53,507 nt of DNA from an uncultured Prevotella sp. (GTDB lineage Bacteria; Bacteroidota; Bacteroidia; Bacteroidales; Bacteroidaceae): assembly GCA_934256705.1 (NCBI GenBank), contig CAKQPF010000021.1, positions 1 to 53,507 on the forward strand, read 5' to 3'. Numbering within the stretch: the stretch's first letter is position 1; every line of letters begins with the position of its first letter. This document shows positions 8,414 to 17,109 of the stretch, one piece after another. The position numbers and the translations under genes were made by a program. Under the pieces are notes generated by a model. It was given only the letters and a program-made list of their open reading frames with translations. It was not told the origin of the DNA and made no database searches.

Positions 8414-9802
8414 ATGAATACATTATTTGACAAGATATGGGACGCACACGTAGTTCAGAACGTGGAAGACGGTCCTACACAGTTGTATATCGACCGTCTC
8501 TACGCACATGAGGTGACAAGTCCGCAGGCTTTCGACACTCTGCGCGACAAGGGAATAAAGGTGTTCCGCCCAGATCATGTGGTGGCAATGCCAGACCACA
8601 ATACTCCATCCGACCAGCAGAAGGAAATCCATGACCCGGTAGGACGCAAACAGGTGGATACTCTCAAGGCAAACTGTGCCGAATTTGGCATCCGCCATTT
8701 CGCTATGGGAACAAAGGACAACGGCATTATCCATGTGGTGGGTCCTGAAAAGGGACTCTCTCTCCCTGGAATGACCATCGTCTGTGGTGATTCCCATACC
8801 TCCACCCACGGTGCTGTTGGAGCCATTGCGATGGGAATAGGTACATCTGAGGTCGCTCAGGTGCTGGCATCACAGTGCATTCTCCAGACCAAGCCAAAGA
8901 CGATGCGCATCAATATCGAAGGGGAATTGCCAAAGGGCACCACTGCAAAGGACGTGGCTCTCTATATTATGGCTCAGATGACCACCTCCGGTGCTACCGG
9001 CTACGCTGTGGAATATGCAGGAAGCGCCATCCGCAATATGTCAATGGAAGGCCGTCTGACACTTTCCAACCTTTCCATTGAGATGGGTTCACGTGCCGGA
9101 CTCATTGCTCCGGACGAGACAACCTTCGCTTACCTCAAGGGACGTGAGTATTCTCCAAAGGGTGAGGCTTGGGACAAGGCTGTGGAAGAATGGAAGAAAC
9201 TCAAGAGCGATGATGATGCTGTCTTTGACAAGGAAGTGACATATCGTGCCGAAGACATAGCTCCACGCATCACTTATGGCACCAATCCCGGTGCAGGAAT
9301 CGCGATTGACGAGGCAATCCCTACTCTCGACCAGATTGCAGAGACGGATAAGACGCAGTTTCTTGATATGCTTGACTATATGCAGTTTAAGCCTGGGCAG
9401 AAACTGGAGGGCGCTCCAGTGGATTATTGCTTCCTCGGAGCGTGCACCAATGGCAGAATTGAGGACTTCCGCGCTTTCGCTTCTGTGGTCAAAGGCAAGA
9501 AGAAGGCGGACAATGTAGTGGCTTGGATTGTTCCGGGATCATGGCTTGTACGCCAGCAGATTATCGACGAGGGCATTGACAAGATACTGGAAGAAGCCGG
9601 CTTTGAGCTGCGTCTGCCATCCTGTTCCGCTTGTCTTGCCATGAATCCAGACAAGGTTCCGGCTGGAAAACTTGCCATTTCTACCTCAAACCGTAATTTC
9701 GTAGGTCGTCAGGGACCTGGAGCACGTACCGTACTTGCATCTCCCCTCGTAGTGGCCGCCAGTGCAATCACTGGAGTAATCACTGACCCTCGAAAGCTCT
9801 AA
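8414..9802 (+). CDS. leuC: 3-isopropylmalate dehydratase, large subunit
   Basis: A 462-residue aconitase-family subunit that isomerises 2- to 3-isopropylmalate with LeuD. The [4Fe-4S] ligand cysteines are in FLGACTNGR (single Cys) and LPSCSACLAMNPD (CxxC). Substrate motifs VCGDSHTSTHGAVGA and GTSEVAQVLA are present. The same enzyme can act on citramalate in the pyruvate route to isoleucine. The stop TAA is followed immediately by an in-frame ATG, and that frame stays open into leuD. Confidence 0.96.
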   Translation: MNTLFDKIWDAHVVQNVEDGPTQLYIDRLYAHEVTSPQAFDTLRDKGIKVFRPDHVVAMPDHNTPSDQQKEIHDPVGRKQVDTLKANCAEFGIRHFAMGTKDNGIIHVVGPEKGLSLPGMTIVCGDSHTSTHGAVGAIAMGIGTSEVAQVLASQCILQTKPKTMRINIEGELPKGTTAKDVALYIMAQMTTSGATGYAVEYAGSAIRNMSMEGRLTLSNLSIEMGSRAGLIAPDETTFAYLKGREYSPKGEAWDKAVEEWKKLKSDDDAVFDKEVTYRAEDIAPRITYGTNPGAGIAIDEAIPTLDQIAETDKTQFLDMLDYMQFKPGQKLEGAPVDYCFLGACTNGRIEDFRAFASVVKGKKKADNVVAWIVPGSWLVRQQIIDEGIDKILEEAGFELRLPSCSACLAMNPDKVPAGKLAISTSNRNFVGRQGPGARTVLASPLVVAASAITGVITDPRKL

Positions 9803-9955
9803 ATGGTTTTCCTCGGTTTAAGGTCTTTGGGTGTTGGCTCCTATGGAGTGACAAACTCCAGTGCCATCATTCCAGACTTAAGCCACTGTGCCAACGGCTT
9901 TTACCGTTGGATAACACCAAATAACCAAATATCAACATCCAAACCACCAACAACA
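9803..9955 (+). other. leuC-leuD spacer with hairpins and A/C-rich tract
   Basis: This 153-base gap has two small hairpins, TGGAGT/ACTCCA (9844-9860) and CCAACGG/CCGTTGG (9891-9910). A G/T-rich left part (GGTCTTTGGGTGTTGG) and an A/C-rich right part (AAATAACCAAATATCAAC) recall the repeat family seen at 46.9-53.3 kb. It has no stop codon in the LeuC/LeuD frame. Confidence 0.5.
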
Positions 9956-10570
9956 ATGGCAAAAGAAAAATTCGATATAATACAGTCAACTTGCATTCCA
10001 ATCGAGATTGACAACAACAATACGGACAATATCATCCCTGCGCGTTATCTTGCTTTCACCACACGTGACCCGAAATTCTATGGAGAAGCATTCATGCACG
10101 ACCTCCGTTATGATGCGGACAACAAGCCCGTAGCTGACTTCGTGATGAACAAACCTGAGTTTTCTGAGCCTCCTCACAAAGGCGTGCATGAGATAATCGT
10201 GGGCGGACAGAACTGGGGATCAGGCTCCAGTCGTGAGCATGCCGCATGGGCAATAGCCGGATATGGTGTCCGTGTGGTCATCTCAAATTCGTTTGCTGAC
10301 ATACATCGCAATAACCTTCTCAACTGTTTCGTGCTTCCTGTCATCGTGTCAAGGGAATTCCAGTTGGAGCTCTTCCGCACTATTGCAGACAATCCTCAGG
10401 CAGAAGTGAAGGTGGATGTGCCTAATCAGACAGTAACAAATCTCTCTACCGGACATTCAGAGCATTTTGACATCAATTCCTACAAGAAGTATTGTCTCAT
10501 GAATGCTTATGATGATATTGACTTCCTTCTTAGCAATAAGGACAAGATAGAGGCCTTTGAAAATAAATGA
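9956..10570 (+). CDS. leuD: 3-isopropylmalate dehydratase, small subunit
   Basis: A 204-residue partner of LeuC with the swivelling-domain motif GGQNWGSGSSREHAAWAI and the IISNSFADIHRNN segment. The start at MAKEKFDIIQSTC gives the usual LeuD length. The frame is open 51 codons further upstream to an ATG at 9803, but that extension is unlike LeuD and consists of low-complexity DNA. It overlaps the next gene by 4 bases (ATGA), a sign of translational coupling. Confidence 0.93.
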   Translation: MAKEKFDIIQSTCIPIEIDNNNTDNIIPARYLAFTTRDPKFYGEAFMHDLRYDADNKPVADFVMNKPEFSEPPHKGVHEIIVGGQNWGSGSSREHAAWAIAGYGVRVVISNSFADIHRNNLLNCFVLPVIVSREFQLELFRTIADNPQAEVKVDVPNQTVTNLSTGHSEHFDINSYKKYCLMNAYDDIDFLLSNKDKIEAFENK

Positions 10571-12087
10571 AACATAAGAAAATAGAAATAATGGACTCCA
10601 CCCTAAGGGATGGAGAGCAGACCAGTGGTGTCTCGTTTATTCCTCATGAGAAGCTTGTGCTGGCACGGATGTTGCTCCGCGACGTCAATGTTGATCGCAT
10701 CGAGATTGCTTCAGCACGAGTAAGTGAGGGAGAGAAGGAGGCTGTAGCTATGGTATGCCGCTATGCCAAGGATGCTGATGTGCTGGATAGGGTAGAGGTT
10801 CTCGGCTTCGTGGATGGAGGAAAGTCTGTCGATTGGATTGCAGACTGTGGCGGAAAGGTAATCAATCTGCTGACCAAAGGCTCGGAAAAGCATTGCACAA
10901 AGCAGTTGAAGAAAACTCCTCAGCAGCACATTGCCGATGTCCGGGAGGCGATAGAGTATGCTCATTCACGTGGAATGGCAGTCAATATCTATCTTGAGGA
11001 CTGGAGCAATGGAATGAAGGAGTCTCCAGACTATGTATATAATATGGTAGAAAGTCTGAGAGATTGCGGCATAATGAGATTCATGCTTCCCGACACTCTC
11101 GGCGTTCTGACTCCCATGCAGACTGGATTTTTCTTCCATGAGATGACGACACGCTTCCCGGAACTTCGCTTTGATTTCCACGGACATAATGACTATGACC
11201 TTGCTGTAAGTAATTCAATGGCTGCAGTAAACGAAGGTGCGACGGGCATTCATGTCACTGTCAACGGACTTGGAGAACGATGCGGAAACGCTCCTCTTGC
11301 GTCTGTGCAGGCTATTTTGCGCGATCATCTGCAGGTGGAAACCAATATAGTGGAGGATAAACTCAATGATATCAGCCGACTGGTGGAGAGCTATTCCGGC
11401 GTGGTGATTGCGCCAAACCAGCCTATCGTCGGAGAGAATGTCTTTACGCAAGTGGCTGGCGTACATGCAGATGGCGACAATAAGGATAAGCTTTACTGCA
11501 ATGCACTCGTACCGGAACGCTTTGGTCGCAAGCGTGAATATGCCCTTGGAAAAGCTTCCGGTAAGGCTAATATTGAAATGAACCTTCAGGAGCTTGGGCT
11601 TGTCCTCACGCCGGACCAGGTAAAGAAAATAACAAAAAGGATTACCGAACTGGGTGACCGCAAGTCTGTAGTGACACAGGAGGACCTTCCTTTCATCGTC
11701 TCCGACGTATTGAAACATGACACTCCGGAAGAGAACGTGAAGCTGCTCGGCTATATGGTCAGCCTTTCCTATGGCATAAAGCCACTTGCTTCCATCAAGG
11801 TGAGCATCAATGGAAAGGAGTATTACGGTGATGCAACCGGCGATGGACAGTATGATGCTTTCGTGAAAGCCTTGCGCCGCATATATCGTGACAATCTCGA
11901 CCAGCGCCTGCCAGACCTTCTCAATTATGCAGTCACCATCCCTCCAGGCGGTCGCACCGATGCTCTCGTTCAGACGGTAATCACGTGGAGGCTCGTCGAT
12001 GGTAAGATAATCCGTACACGTGCCCTTGATGCCGACCAGACTGAGGCTGCCATCAAAGCGACGATGAAGATGCTGAATATGATATAA
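10567..12087 (+). CDS. LeuA/CimA-like acyltransferase (second synthase of leu operon)
   Basis: A 506-residue member of the isopropylmalate / citramalate / homocitrate synthase family. It has DSTLRDGEQTSG at residues 10-21, DFHGHNDYDLAVSNS as the metal site, VNGLGERCGNAPLAS as active site, and a C-terminal LeuA-type regulatory domain (about 380-500, with YYGDATGDGQYDAF). It is clearly different from the LeuA of this operon. A homolog at this position is usual in Bacteroidetes leu operons. I infer citramalate synthase (pyruvate plus acetyl-CoA, for isoleucine), because the LeuCD next door could finish that route; a second isopropylmalate synthase is the alternative. Confidence 0.85.
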   Translation: MKHKKIEIMDSTLRDGEQTSGVSFIPHEKLVLARMLLRDVNVDRIEIASARVSEGEKEAVAMVCRYAKDADVLDRVEVLGFVDGGKSVDWIADCGGKVINLLTKGSEKHCTKQLKKTPQQHIADVREAIEYAHSRGMAVNIYLEDWSNGMKESPDYVYNMVESLRDCGIMRFMLPDTLGVLTPMQTGFFFHEMTTRFPELRFDFHGHNDYDLAVSNSMAAVNEGATGIHVTVNGLGERCGNAPLASVQAILRDHLQVETNIVEDKLNDISRLVESYSGVVIAPNQPIVGENVFTQVAGVHADGDNKDKLYCNALVPERFGRKREYALGKASGKANIEMNLQELGLVLTPDQVKKITKRITELGDRKSVVTQEDLPFIVSDVLKHDTPEENVKLLGYMVSLSYGIKPLASIKVSINGKEYYGDATGDGQYDAFVKALRRIYRDNLDQRLPDLLNYAVTIPPGGRTDALVQTVITWRLVDGKIIRTRALDADQTEAAIKATMKMLNMI

Positions 12088-12244
12088 GATTTATGGAAGA
12101 AGCTCGAATCGTATGGCTTTGTTTTGCTGAAATGTATCTTTACATGGCAAGATGACGAGGCTAAATGAAAGAGGTATCAGTATTCTGTAAAAGATGAATT
12201 TGTATTATATAGACGAGGGAAAAACAGAACAAAAGAATGATAGC

Positions 12245-12376
12245 TATGCCCTCGTTTTGCAATGTCTAAGCTTTTACGATGCAAAAGCATAGATATTACC
12301 TCCTAATAGCATAGCTTTTACACTGTAATAACTAAGCTTTTACGTTGCAATAACTATGCTATTGCAATGTAATGAT
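12245..12376. repeat. 22-bp tandem repeat array, six units (copy B)
   Basis: Six units of exactly 22 bp at 12245, 12267, 12289, 12311, 12333 and 12355. The clearest begin TAAGCTTTTACGTTGCAAT (12333) and TAAGCTTTTACGATGCAAA (12267). The reverse complement of the 12333 unit matches the unit at 38391 at 21 of 22 positions. The array lies between two convergent genes. There are no unique spacers between units. Confidence 0.85.
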
Positions 12377-12437
12377 TATCAATCTGTTACGCAAGCGTTT
12401 TTTGCTATGCCTGCGAAAGCGGAAAAATAGAACAATT

Positions 12438-12507
12438 CTGCCCATTGTCTTTATTCTGCAACTGAATGATTGCATTATTTCAGTTGCAGAATAAAGATAA
12501 TGGGCAG
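12438..12507. terminator. 29-bp palindrome between convergent genes
   Basis: Arms 12438-12466 and 12479-12507 pair over 29 bp with one G-U wobble (CTGCCCATTGTCTTTATTC against GAATAAAGATAATGGGCAG) around a 12-nt loop. It lies between the 3' ends of the second synthase (+) and the cyclophilin (-), and a T-rich tail follows on the plus strand. A bidirectional terminator is likely. The arms are unusually long and perfect for that. Confidence 0.65.
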
Positions 12508-12565
12508 TTTCGTTTTCGTTCTATCAAAAGATGTGGCGAATGCACTATAATGCTATGAAAGTCGC

Positions 12566-13309
12566 TTATAACAGCTCGACAGTCATAGAGATGTCAGTCT
12601 TAGGACGGTCAGCATTGCCAGTCTCTGTGTTCTGGATTTTCTCCACTACGTCCAATCCAGACTCCACTTCTCCGAATACAGTGTATTGATTGTCGAGGAA
12701 AGGAGTGCCGCCTACTGTGCTGTAAGCTTCGATCTGTTCAGGAGTAAAGTTTGGCTTTGGAAGTTCTTTGCAGCGCTTCTTTGTCTCTTCGATGAGGCAA
12801 TCCTGAAGAGCCATGAGTCCAGCCTGATCGCGGTTGCGACGCATATCCATGATTTCCTTGCGACGTTCCTGCACGAGAGCATTAAAAATCTGCTGCTCCT
12901 GCTGCATTGCCATCTGGCGCTCCATCTGTTTCAGTTCCTGAGGATTGTATGTCTTGCCCCAAACGATGTAGAACTGGCTTCCGCTTGACTCTCTGTTAGG
13001 GTTTACTTCATCGCCCTGACGAGCAGCGCTCAGTGCGCCACGCTTGTGGAAATACTTAGGATAGACAAATTCTGCAGGTACTGTATAGCCAGGACCACCA
13101 GTGCCAAGCATCTGTCCCGGTTCAGCATCCTTACTGTTAGGGTCACCGCCTTGAATCATGAAGTCCTTGATGACGCGATGGAAGAGAGTACCGTCAAAGT
13201 AGCCTTCCTTTGCCAGTTTGATGAAATTGTCACGATGTTTTGGAGTCTCATCGTAGAGGGCTACTATTATTTCGCCTTCTGTGGTTTTGATTTTTAATCT
13301 TGTTGACAT
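12566..13309 (-). CDS. Cyclophilin-type peptidyl-prolyl isomerase with helical insert
   Basis: A 247-residue cyclophilin. The core is visible in two parts: IKTTEGEIIVALYDETPKH, GTLFHRVIKDFMIQGGDP and SGSQFYIVWG, then FLDNQYTVFGEV. Between them (about residues 116-187) is an insert rich in Gln, Met, Glu and Arg that should form helices or a coiled coil. No signal peptide is seen from the chosen start MSTRLKIKTTEG. The frame runs 26 codons further upstream through low-complexity DNA, which I leave out. It would catalyse proline isomerisation in the cytoplasm. Confidence 0.87.
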   Translation of the reverse strand: MSTRLKIKTTEGEIIVALYDETPKHRDNFIKLAKEGYFDGTLFHRVIKDFMIQGGDPNSKDAEPGQMLGTGGPGYTVPAEFVYPKYFHKRGALSAARQGDEVNPNRESSGSQFYIVWGKTYNPQELKQMERQMAMQQEQQIFNALVQERRKEIMDMRRNRDQAGLMALQDCLIEETKKRCKELPKPNFTPEQIEAYSTVGGTPFLDNQYTVFGEVESGLDVVEKIQNTETGNADRPKTDISMTVELL

Positions 13310-13382
13310 AGGGTTATTTTGGGTTATTTCGTTTTTTTTCGTTATTATCCACCGGTGGTGCGGCGGACACGGTGGCTGATTA

Positions 13383-13439
13383 TGCATTATGAATTACGCA
13401 TTATGCATTATGAATTATGAATTACGCATTACGCATTAC
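13383..13439. repeat. A/T-rich short repeat (GCATTATGAATTA type)
   Basis: Imperfect tandem copies of GCATTATGAATTAC and GCATTATGAATTATG cover this stretch. The repeat enters the 3' end of the neighbouring minus-strand glycosidase gene and supplies its last codons and stop. Confidence 0.8.
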
Positions 13440-15155
13440 TTTCAAGAAGCATAATCTGTGGGGAATGCCTTTCTTTCTGAATGAGCGAACTGTGTACATA
13501 CCAGCCGGAATGCTTGAGATGTCGATGCTTTCGGCAGGAGTAAAAGTCTTGATGATGTTGCCTTCAAGGGTTTCAATTCCTATGATGTCCTTTGAAAAAT
13601 TGATAGTGAATATCTCGTTTATCTGATTGAGTTTAAGCGAGTTTGTGCATACAATGACAGGACAGTATGGTGAAACATTAAATTCCTTCGCCTTCTTCTG
13701 CTCGTATTCCTCAGTGGAGAACATCTGACGTGGCGTGGATTCGTTTCCGTATCTATCCACAGAGGTGACAGCATAGTACATTCCTTGTGGCACAGTAAGG
13801 CTCTTGCCACGCTTGTAAGCAAAGAGGATATTCCTCGCATTGCTGCAATCCACCGGGAAATCGTTTGACGCATAGATATTGTAAGTCAGGTAAGGGCCAT
13901 CGGAATGGTCTTTGCCCTCAGTCCATTTCAGCTGCTGTGTGGTGGAGGAAGTCGTCTTGTGGGAAATGCTTTGCGGAGCATCAGGGCGCTTGAATCCATA
14001 CCATGACATTGCAGGAATGAGAGCAGGGTAGGGACAATACTCTTCAGTCACATAGTCATAGAGTCCCTTCGTATTGTCGGTGAAGAACTTTGAACGGAAA
14101 TAAGTATGCCCCATTCCATACTGGCGAAGCACTTGCAATTCGCGGGTAATATCAGTCAAAGCCCAGTTTTTCTCTTTAGGAGAAAGGAAATAGATGCCGA
14201 GTCCTGGCGCAACAATCCTTCCTGCAGAGCGTTCATGCCAATCTATTGCAAAAGGATAGAAGTTCTCTCCTTTGAAATACATCATAGGGAAAAGGGCATC
14301 CATCAGTCCGCTTTTCATCCATTCGGCAGCATCTTGGCAGACAATGTCGCGAGCATTCCATCCATGACTCCATTGGCGTGGAAGGTCAGCATACTTTCCT
14401 ATTGGCGAACAACTCATCATTATCCACGGTTTTTCCTTTTTTACGGAGTTATGGATAGCCTCCACGATGCGTGTGATGTTTTTTCTTCCAGCATCGCGAT
14501 TCTTTATCTTACCCCACGTTTCAGGGTAGCGTATGTAGTCGAGGTGTATTCCATCTATATCATAACGCTTGGCAAGGTCGCCGCAAAAGGAGGCAAGATA
14601 GGTTGAAGTGCCACTTTGTTCAGGATTCATAAATCCCTCATCGCCAATCTTTTTCAAAAGGCTTGGTACGGTTTTTCTGAGGTTTTTGCATCCAGTGGCA
14701 TTCCATTTGCCTACAGGGATGGTGACAACCCATGCATGGAGTTGCATTCCGCGCTTGTGACATTCATCTATTGCGAAGGCAAGAGCGTCGTAGCCAGGCG
14801 ATGTTCCGGGCTTTCCAGAAAGGCAACCATCCCACGGTTCCTTGGTGGAGGGGAATATGGTGGTGGCTCTTACTCTGGTTTGCAGGAATACGAGGTTGAT
14901 TCCAGCGTGTTGAAGTTTGTCGAGGATGGAGCGCAACTCATTCTTCTGCTTCTCTATTGAAGCACTGCTTTGGGCATAAGAATGAGGCCAATCCAGTCCG
15001 CCAATGGTGGTGAGCCACACTGCACGCACCTCATGTAGAGGAGCTTGTCTGTCTTTATTGAAGGTAATAGGGGTTATGTCTTTATACCCAATCTGGGCAA
15101 AGAGCGAAGGGGCGCATAATAATGCGAGTATGGTAAAAAATACAATTTTCTTCAT
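13422..15155 (-). CDS. GHL10-type family 10 glycosylhydrolase-like protein
   Basis: A 577-residue exported protein. The start chosen, MKKIVFFTILALLCAPSLFAQ, is a signal peptide; an in-frame ATG 13 codons earlier overlaps the promoter and is rejected. The N-terminal about 350 residues match the GHL10/YngK family: EVRAVWLTTIGGLDWPHSY, VFLQTRVRATTIFPS, DGIHLDYIRYPE and PIGKYADLPRQ. A fibronectin-like segment and a C-terminal sorting-type tail (EIFTINFSKDIIGIET...GMYTVRSFRK) follow. Substrate is unknown; family members act on glycans. The last residues (MRNA) and stop come from a short repeat. Confidence 0.85.
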   Translation of the reverse strand: MKKIVFFTILALLCAPSLFAQIGYKDITPITFNKDRQAPLHEVRAVWLTTIGGLDWPHSYAQSSASIEKQKNELRSILDKLQHAGINLVFLQTRVRATTIFPSTKEPWDGCLSGKPGTSPGYDALAFAIDECHKRGMQLHAWVVTIPVGKWNATGCKNLRKTVPSLLKKIGDEGFMNPEQSGTSTYLASFCGDLAKRYDIDGIHLDYIRYPETWGKIKNRDAGRKNITRIVEAIHNSVKKEKPWIMMSCSPIGKYADLPRQWSHGWNARDIVCQDAAEWMKSGLMDALFPMMYFKGENFYPFAIDWHERSAGRIVAPGLGIYFLSPKEKNWALTDITRELQVLRQYGMGHTYFRSKFFTDNTKGLYDYVTEEYCPYPALIPAMSWYGFKRPDAPQSISHKTTSSTTQQLKWTEGKDHSDGPYLTYNIYASNDFPVDCSNARNILFAYKRGKSLTVPQGMYYAVTSVDRYGNESTPRQMFSTEEYEQKKAKEFNVSPYCPVIVCTNSLKLNQINEIFTINFSKDIIGIETLEGNIIKTFTPAESIDISSIPAGMYTVRSFRKKGIPHRLCFLKVMRNA

Positions 15156-15163
15156 TTCGCCTA

Positions 15164-15195
15164 CAAAGTTAGTGTTTCTTTTTGGTAGTTCCAAA
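15164..15195 (-). promoter_or_regulatory. Promoter of the GHL10-type gene
   Basis: Minus strand: TTTG (15195-15192), 20-nt spacer, TAACTTTG (15171-15164). The start would be about 15157-15160, only a few bases before the ATG at 15155. Confidence 0.7.
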
Positions 15196-15212
15196 TGTTT
15201 TTCTTAACTTTG
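15181..15212 (+). promoter_or_regulatory. Promoter of cstA, overlapping a divergent promoter
   Basis: TTTG (15181-15184), 20-nt spacer, TAACTTTG (15205-15212). It overlaps the minus-strand promoter at 15164-15195, so the two genes may compete for polymerase. Confidence 0.7.
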
Positions 15213-15466
15213 CAGATATTTTTATGCTTTAGCATTAAAGACGTTCAGCCATATTCGGCTTTCACACAGGTGGCAGATGCGGTCTTGCAGAGCTGTAGGA
15301 TGTATGAGAAGAAATCTGAAAGTCAGTCTGTTAGTGCACATCATGGTCAATGTTAGCGTAGAGAAGAATTATGACAGAGACGTAATATCCTTGGAAAACG
15401 AATCACATTATGCATGGTGGGTATTGCAAGAAAGCCCGCTTTTAATACTTTTTACGCAACAGAGAA
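15213..15466 (+). other. Long 5' leader of cstA
   Basis: About 250 bases separate the inferred start from the cstA ATG. A small hairpin AGCC/GGCT occurs near 15248-15260. A 69-codon ORF (15277-15486) runs through it and overlaps the first codons of cstA, but its product looks non-biological. I recognise no riboswitch. Confidence 0.4.
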
Positions 15467-17071
15467 ATGGTAACATTTATCATTAGCCTTGTAGCCTTGG
15501 TGCTCGGCTATTTCGTTTATGGCAAGTTTGTGGAGAGAGTGTTCGGTCCAGATGACCGAGAGACTCCGGCAGTAAGAATCAATGATGGCATCGATTTTAT
15601 CGTGCTACCTTCATGGAAGGTGTTCATGATTCAGTTTCTTAATATTGCCGGCACCGGACCTATCTTCGGTGCAATCATGGGAATGTGGTATGGTCCAGCA
15701 GCATATCTGTGGATAGTCTTCGGATGTATCTTCGGTGGTGCGGTCCATGATTTCCTTTCAGGAGCGATAAGTCTGAGAAAGGGCGGTATAGGACTGCCGG
15801 AACTGGTGGGTGAATACCTTGGTCCTAAATTCAAGAAGGTGATGCTCGTATTCTCAGTTCTTCTTCTTATAATGGTAGGAACCGTCTTCGTGCTCAGTCC
15901 GGCTACGCTCATTGCGGGCATGATGCCTGAGGAAATGGGTGATACTCTGATATGGTGGATAATCCTCATATTCATATATTATATCATAGCCACTATGATG
16001 CCTGTGGACAAGATTATCGGAAAAATCTATCCGGTCTTCGCAGTCTCACTGCTTTTCATGGGCGTTGCGCTGTTTGTCATGCTTATAGTGCTTCATCCTC
16101 AGCTTCCTGAAGTATGGGACGGACTTGGAAATATGGGCGAGACAAAGCTTGGAATAAAGAATGCCGACCCGCTGATTCCAGCGCTTTTCATCACCATCGC
16201 CTGTGGTGCTATAAGCGGATTCCACGCTACCCAGTCACCTCTTATGGCTCGCTGTATGAAGTCAGAGCGCCTTGCACGTCCAATCTTCTACGGTTCGATG
16301 ATAACGGAAGGTGTCATTGCGCTCATCTGGGCTACGGTGTCAAGTTGGTTCTTCTACAATGAAGGCTGGAGAGAAGTGTGCAGTCCGGAGGTCATTGCGC
16401 AGTTTACTGGTCAGACCAGTAAGACAGTGACACAGTTTTTCTCCGCTCCAAAGGTGGTGATGCAGGTATGCGAAGGCTGGCTTGGCGTGGCAGGTGGTGT
16501 GCTTGCAATCCTCGGTGTCGTTGCCGCTCCGATTACAAGTGGCGATACGGCGCTGCGTTCATGCCGACTCGTAATTGCGGATGCGCTTAAACTCGACCAG
16601 AAACCGATAAGGAAAAGACTCATGGTCTCACTTCCTATATTCATAGTCTCTTTCGTTATGCTCATATGGCAGATGGATAATCCAGACTCATTCAATATCA
16701 TCTGGAAGTATTTCGGACTTGCCAACCAGACGCTTTCAGTCTTTACACTCTGGGCTGTGACCGTCTATCTTGCACTGAAAGGACGCTATTATGTCATCAC
16801 CCTTATCCCGGCTATGTTCATGACTTGGGTATGTATAGCATTCCTCTGTGTCAGCAGTCAGGCTTTCGGTATGCCAGTGTCAACAGGTTACACTATTGCC
16901 TTCATCGGAGTACTTGTTTCTGCGGGCGCATTCTTCAAGTGGTTGGCAAAGGATCATGTGAGAATACAGCATAAACGTGACTATATCGCTATGCAAAAGA
17001 GAAGAGCCGAGGAAGGCAAACGCGCAGTGATGGAGGATGATGTGCTTGCGCAGACTCCTGTAGAACTGTAG
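15467..17071 (+). CDS. cstA: CstA-family carbon starvation / pyruvate-type transporter
   Basis: A 534-residue inner-membrane protein with about 14 hydrophobic segments. Family signatures include GTGPIFGAIMGMWYGPAA, FGGAVHDFLSGAISLR, ISGFHATQSPLMAR and PITSGDTALRSCRL. It is shorter than E. coli CstA (about 700) and matches the shorter CstA branch. Relatives take up pyruvate or peptides under carbon starvation; the substrate here is inferred only from family. The C-terminal 45 residues are charged and cytoplasmic. Confidence 0.92.
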   Translation: MVTFIISLVALVLGYFVYGKFVERVFGPDDRETPAVRINDGIDFIVLPSWKVFMIQFLNIAGTGPIFGAIMGMWYGPAAYLWIVFGCIFGGAVHDFLSGAISLRKGGIGLPELVGEYLGPKFKKVMLVFSVLLLIMVGTVFVLSPATLIAGMMPEEMGDTLIWWIILIFIYYIIATMMPVDKIIGKIYPVFAVSLLFMGVALFVMLIVLHPQLPEVWDGLGNMGETKLGIKNADPLIPALFITIACGAISGFHATQSPLMARCMKSERLARPIFYGSMITEGVIALIWATVSSWFFYNEGWREVCSPEVIAQFTGQTSKTVTQFFSAPKVVMQVCEGWLGVAGGVLAILGVVAAPITSGDTALRSCRLVIADALKLDQKPIRKRLMVSLPIFIVSFVMLIWQMDNPDSFNIIWKYFGLANQTLSVFTLWAVTVYLALKGRYYVITLIPAMFMTWVCIAFLCVSSQAFGMPVSTGYTIAFIGVLVSAGAFFKWLAKDHVRIQHKRDYIAMQKRRAEEGKRAVMEDDVLAQTPVEL

Positions 17072-17109
17072 AGCTTTAGATTAAACAATACATATATAAA
17101 CAGATAATT

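Noticed and set aside
9803..10570. LeuD with a 51-residue N-terminal extension
   Set aside because: The extension is low-complexity repeat-like DNA, and LeuD proteins start near the MAKEKFD Met.
12245..12376. CRISPR array
   Set aside because: The 22-bp units follow each other without unique spacers and no cas genes are in the window.
12566..13387. Longer cyclophilin start
   Set aside because: The added 26 residues come from a GC-rich hairpin and low-complexity DNA and do not match the family start.
15277..15486. 69-codon ORF overlapping the cstA start
   Set aside because: Composition is not protein-like and no family pattern is visible; it is kept only as part of the leader description.
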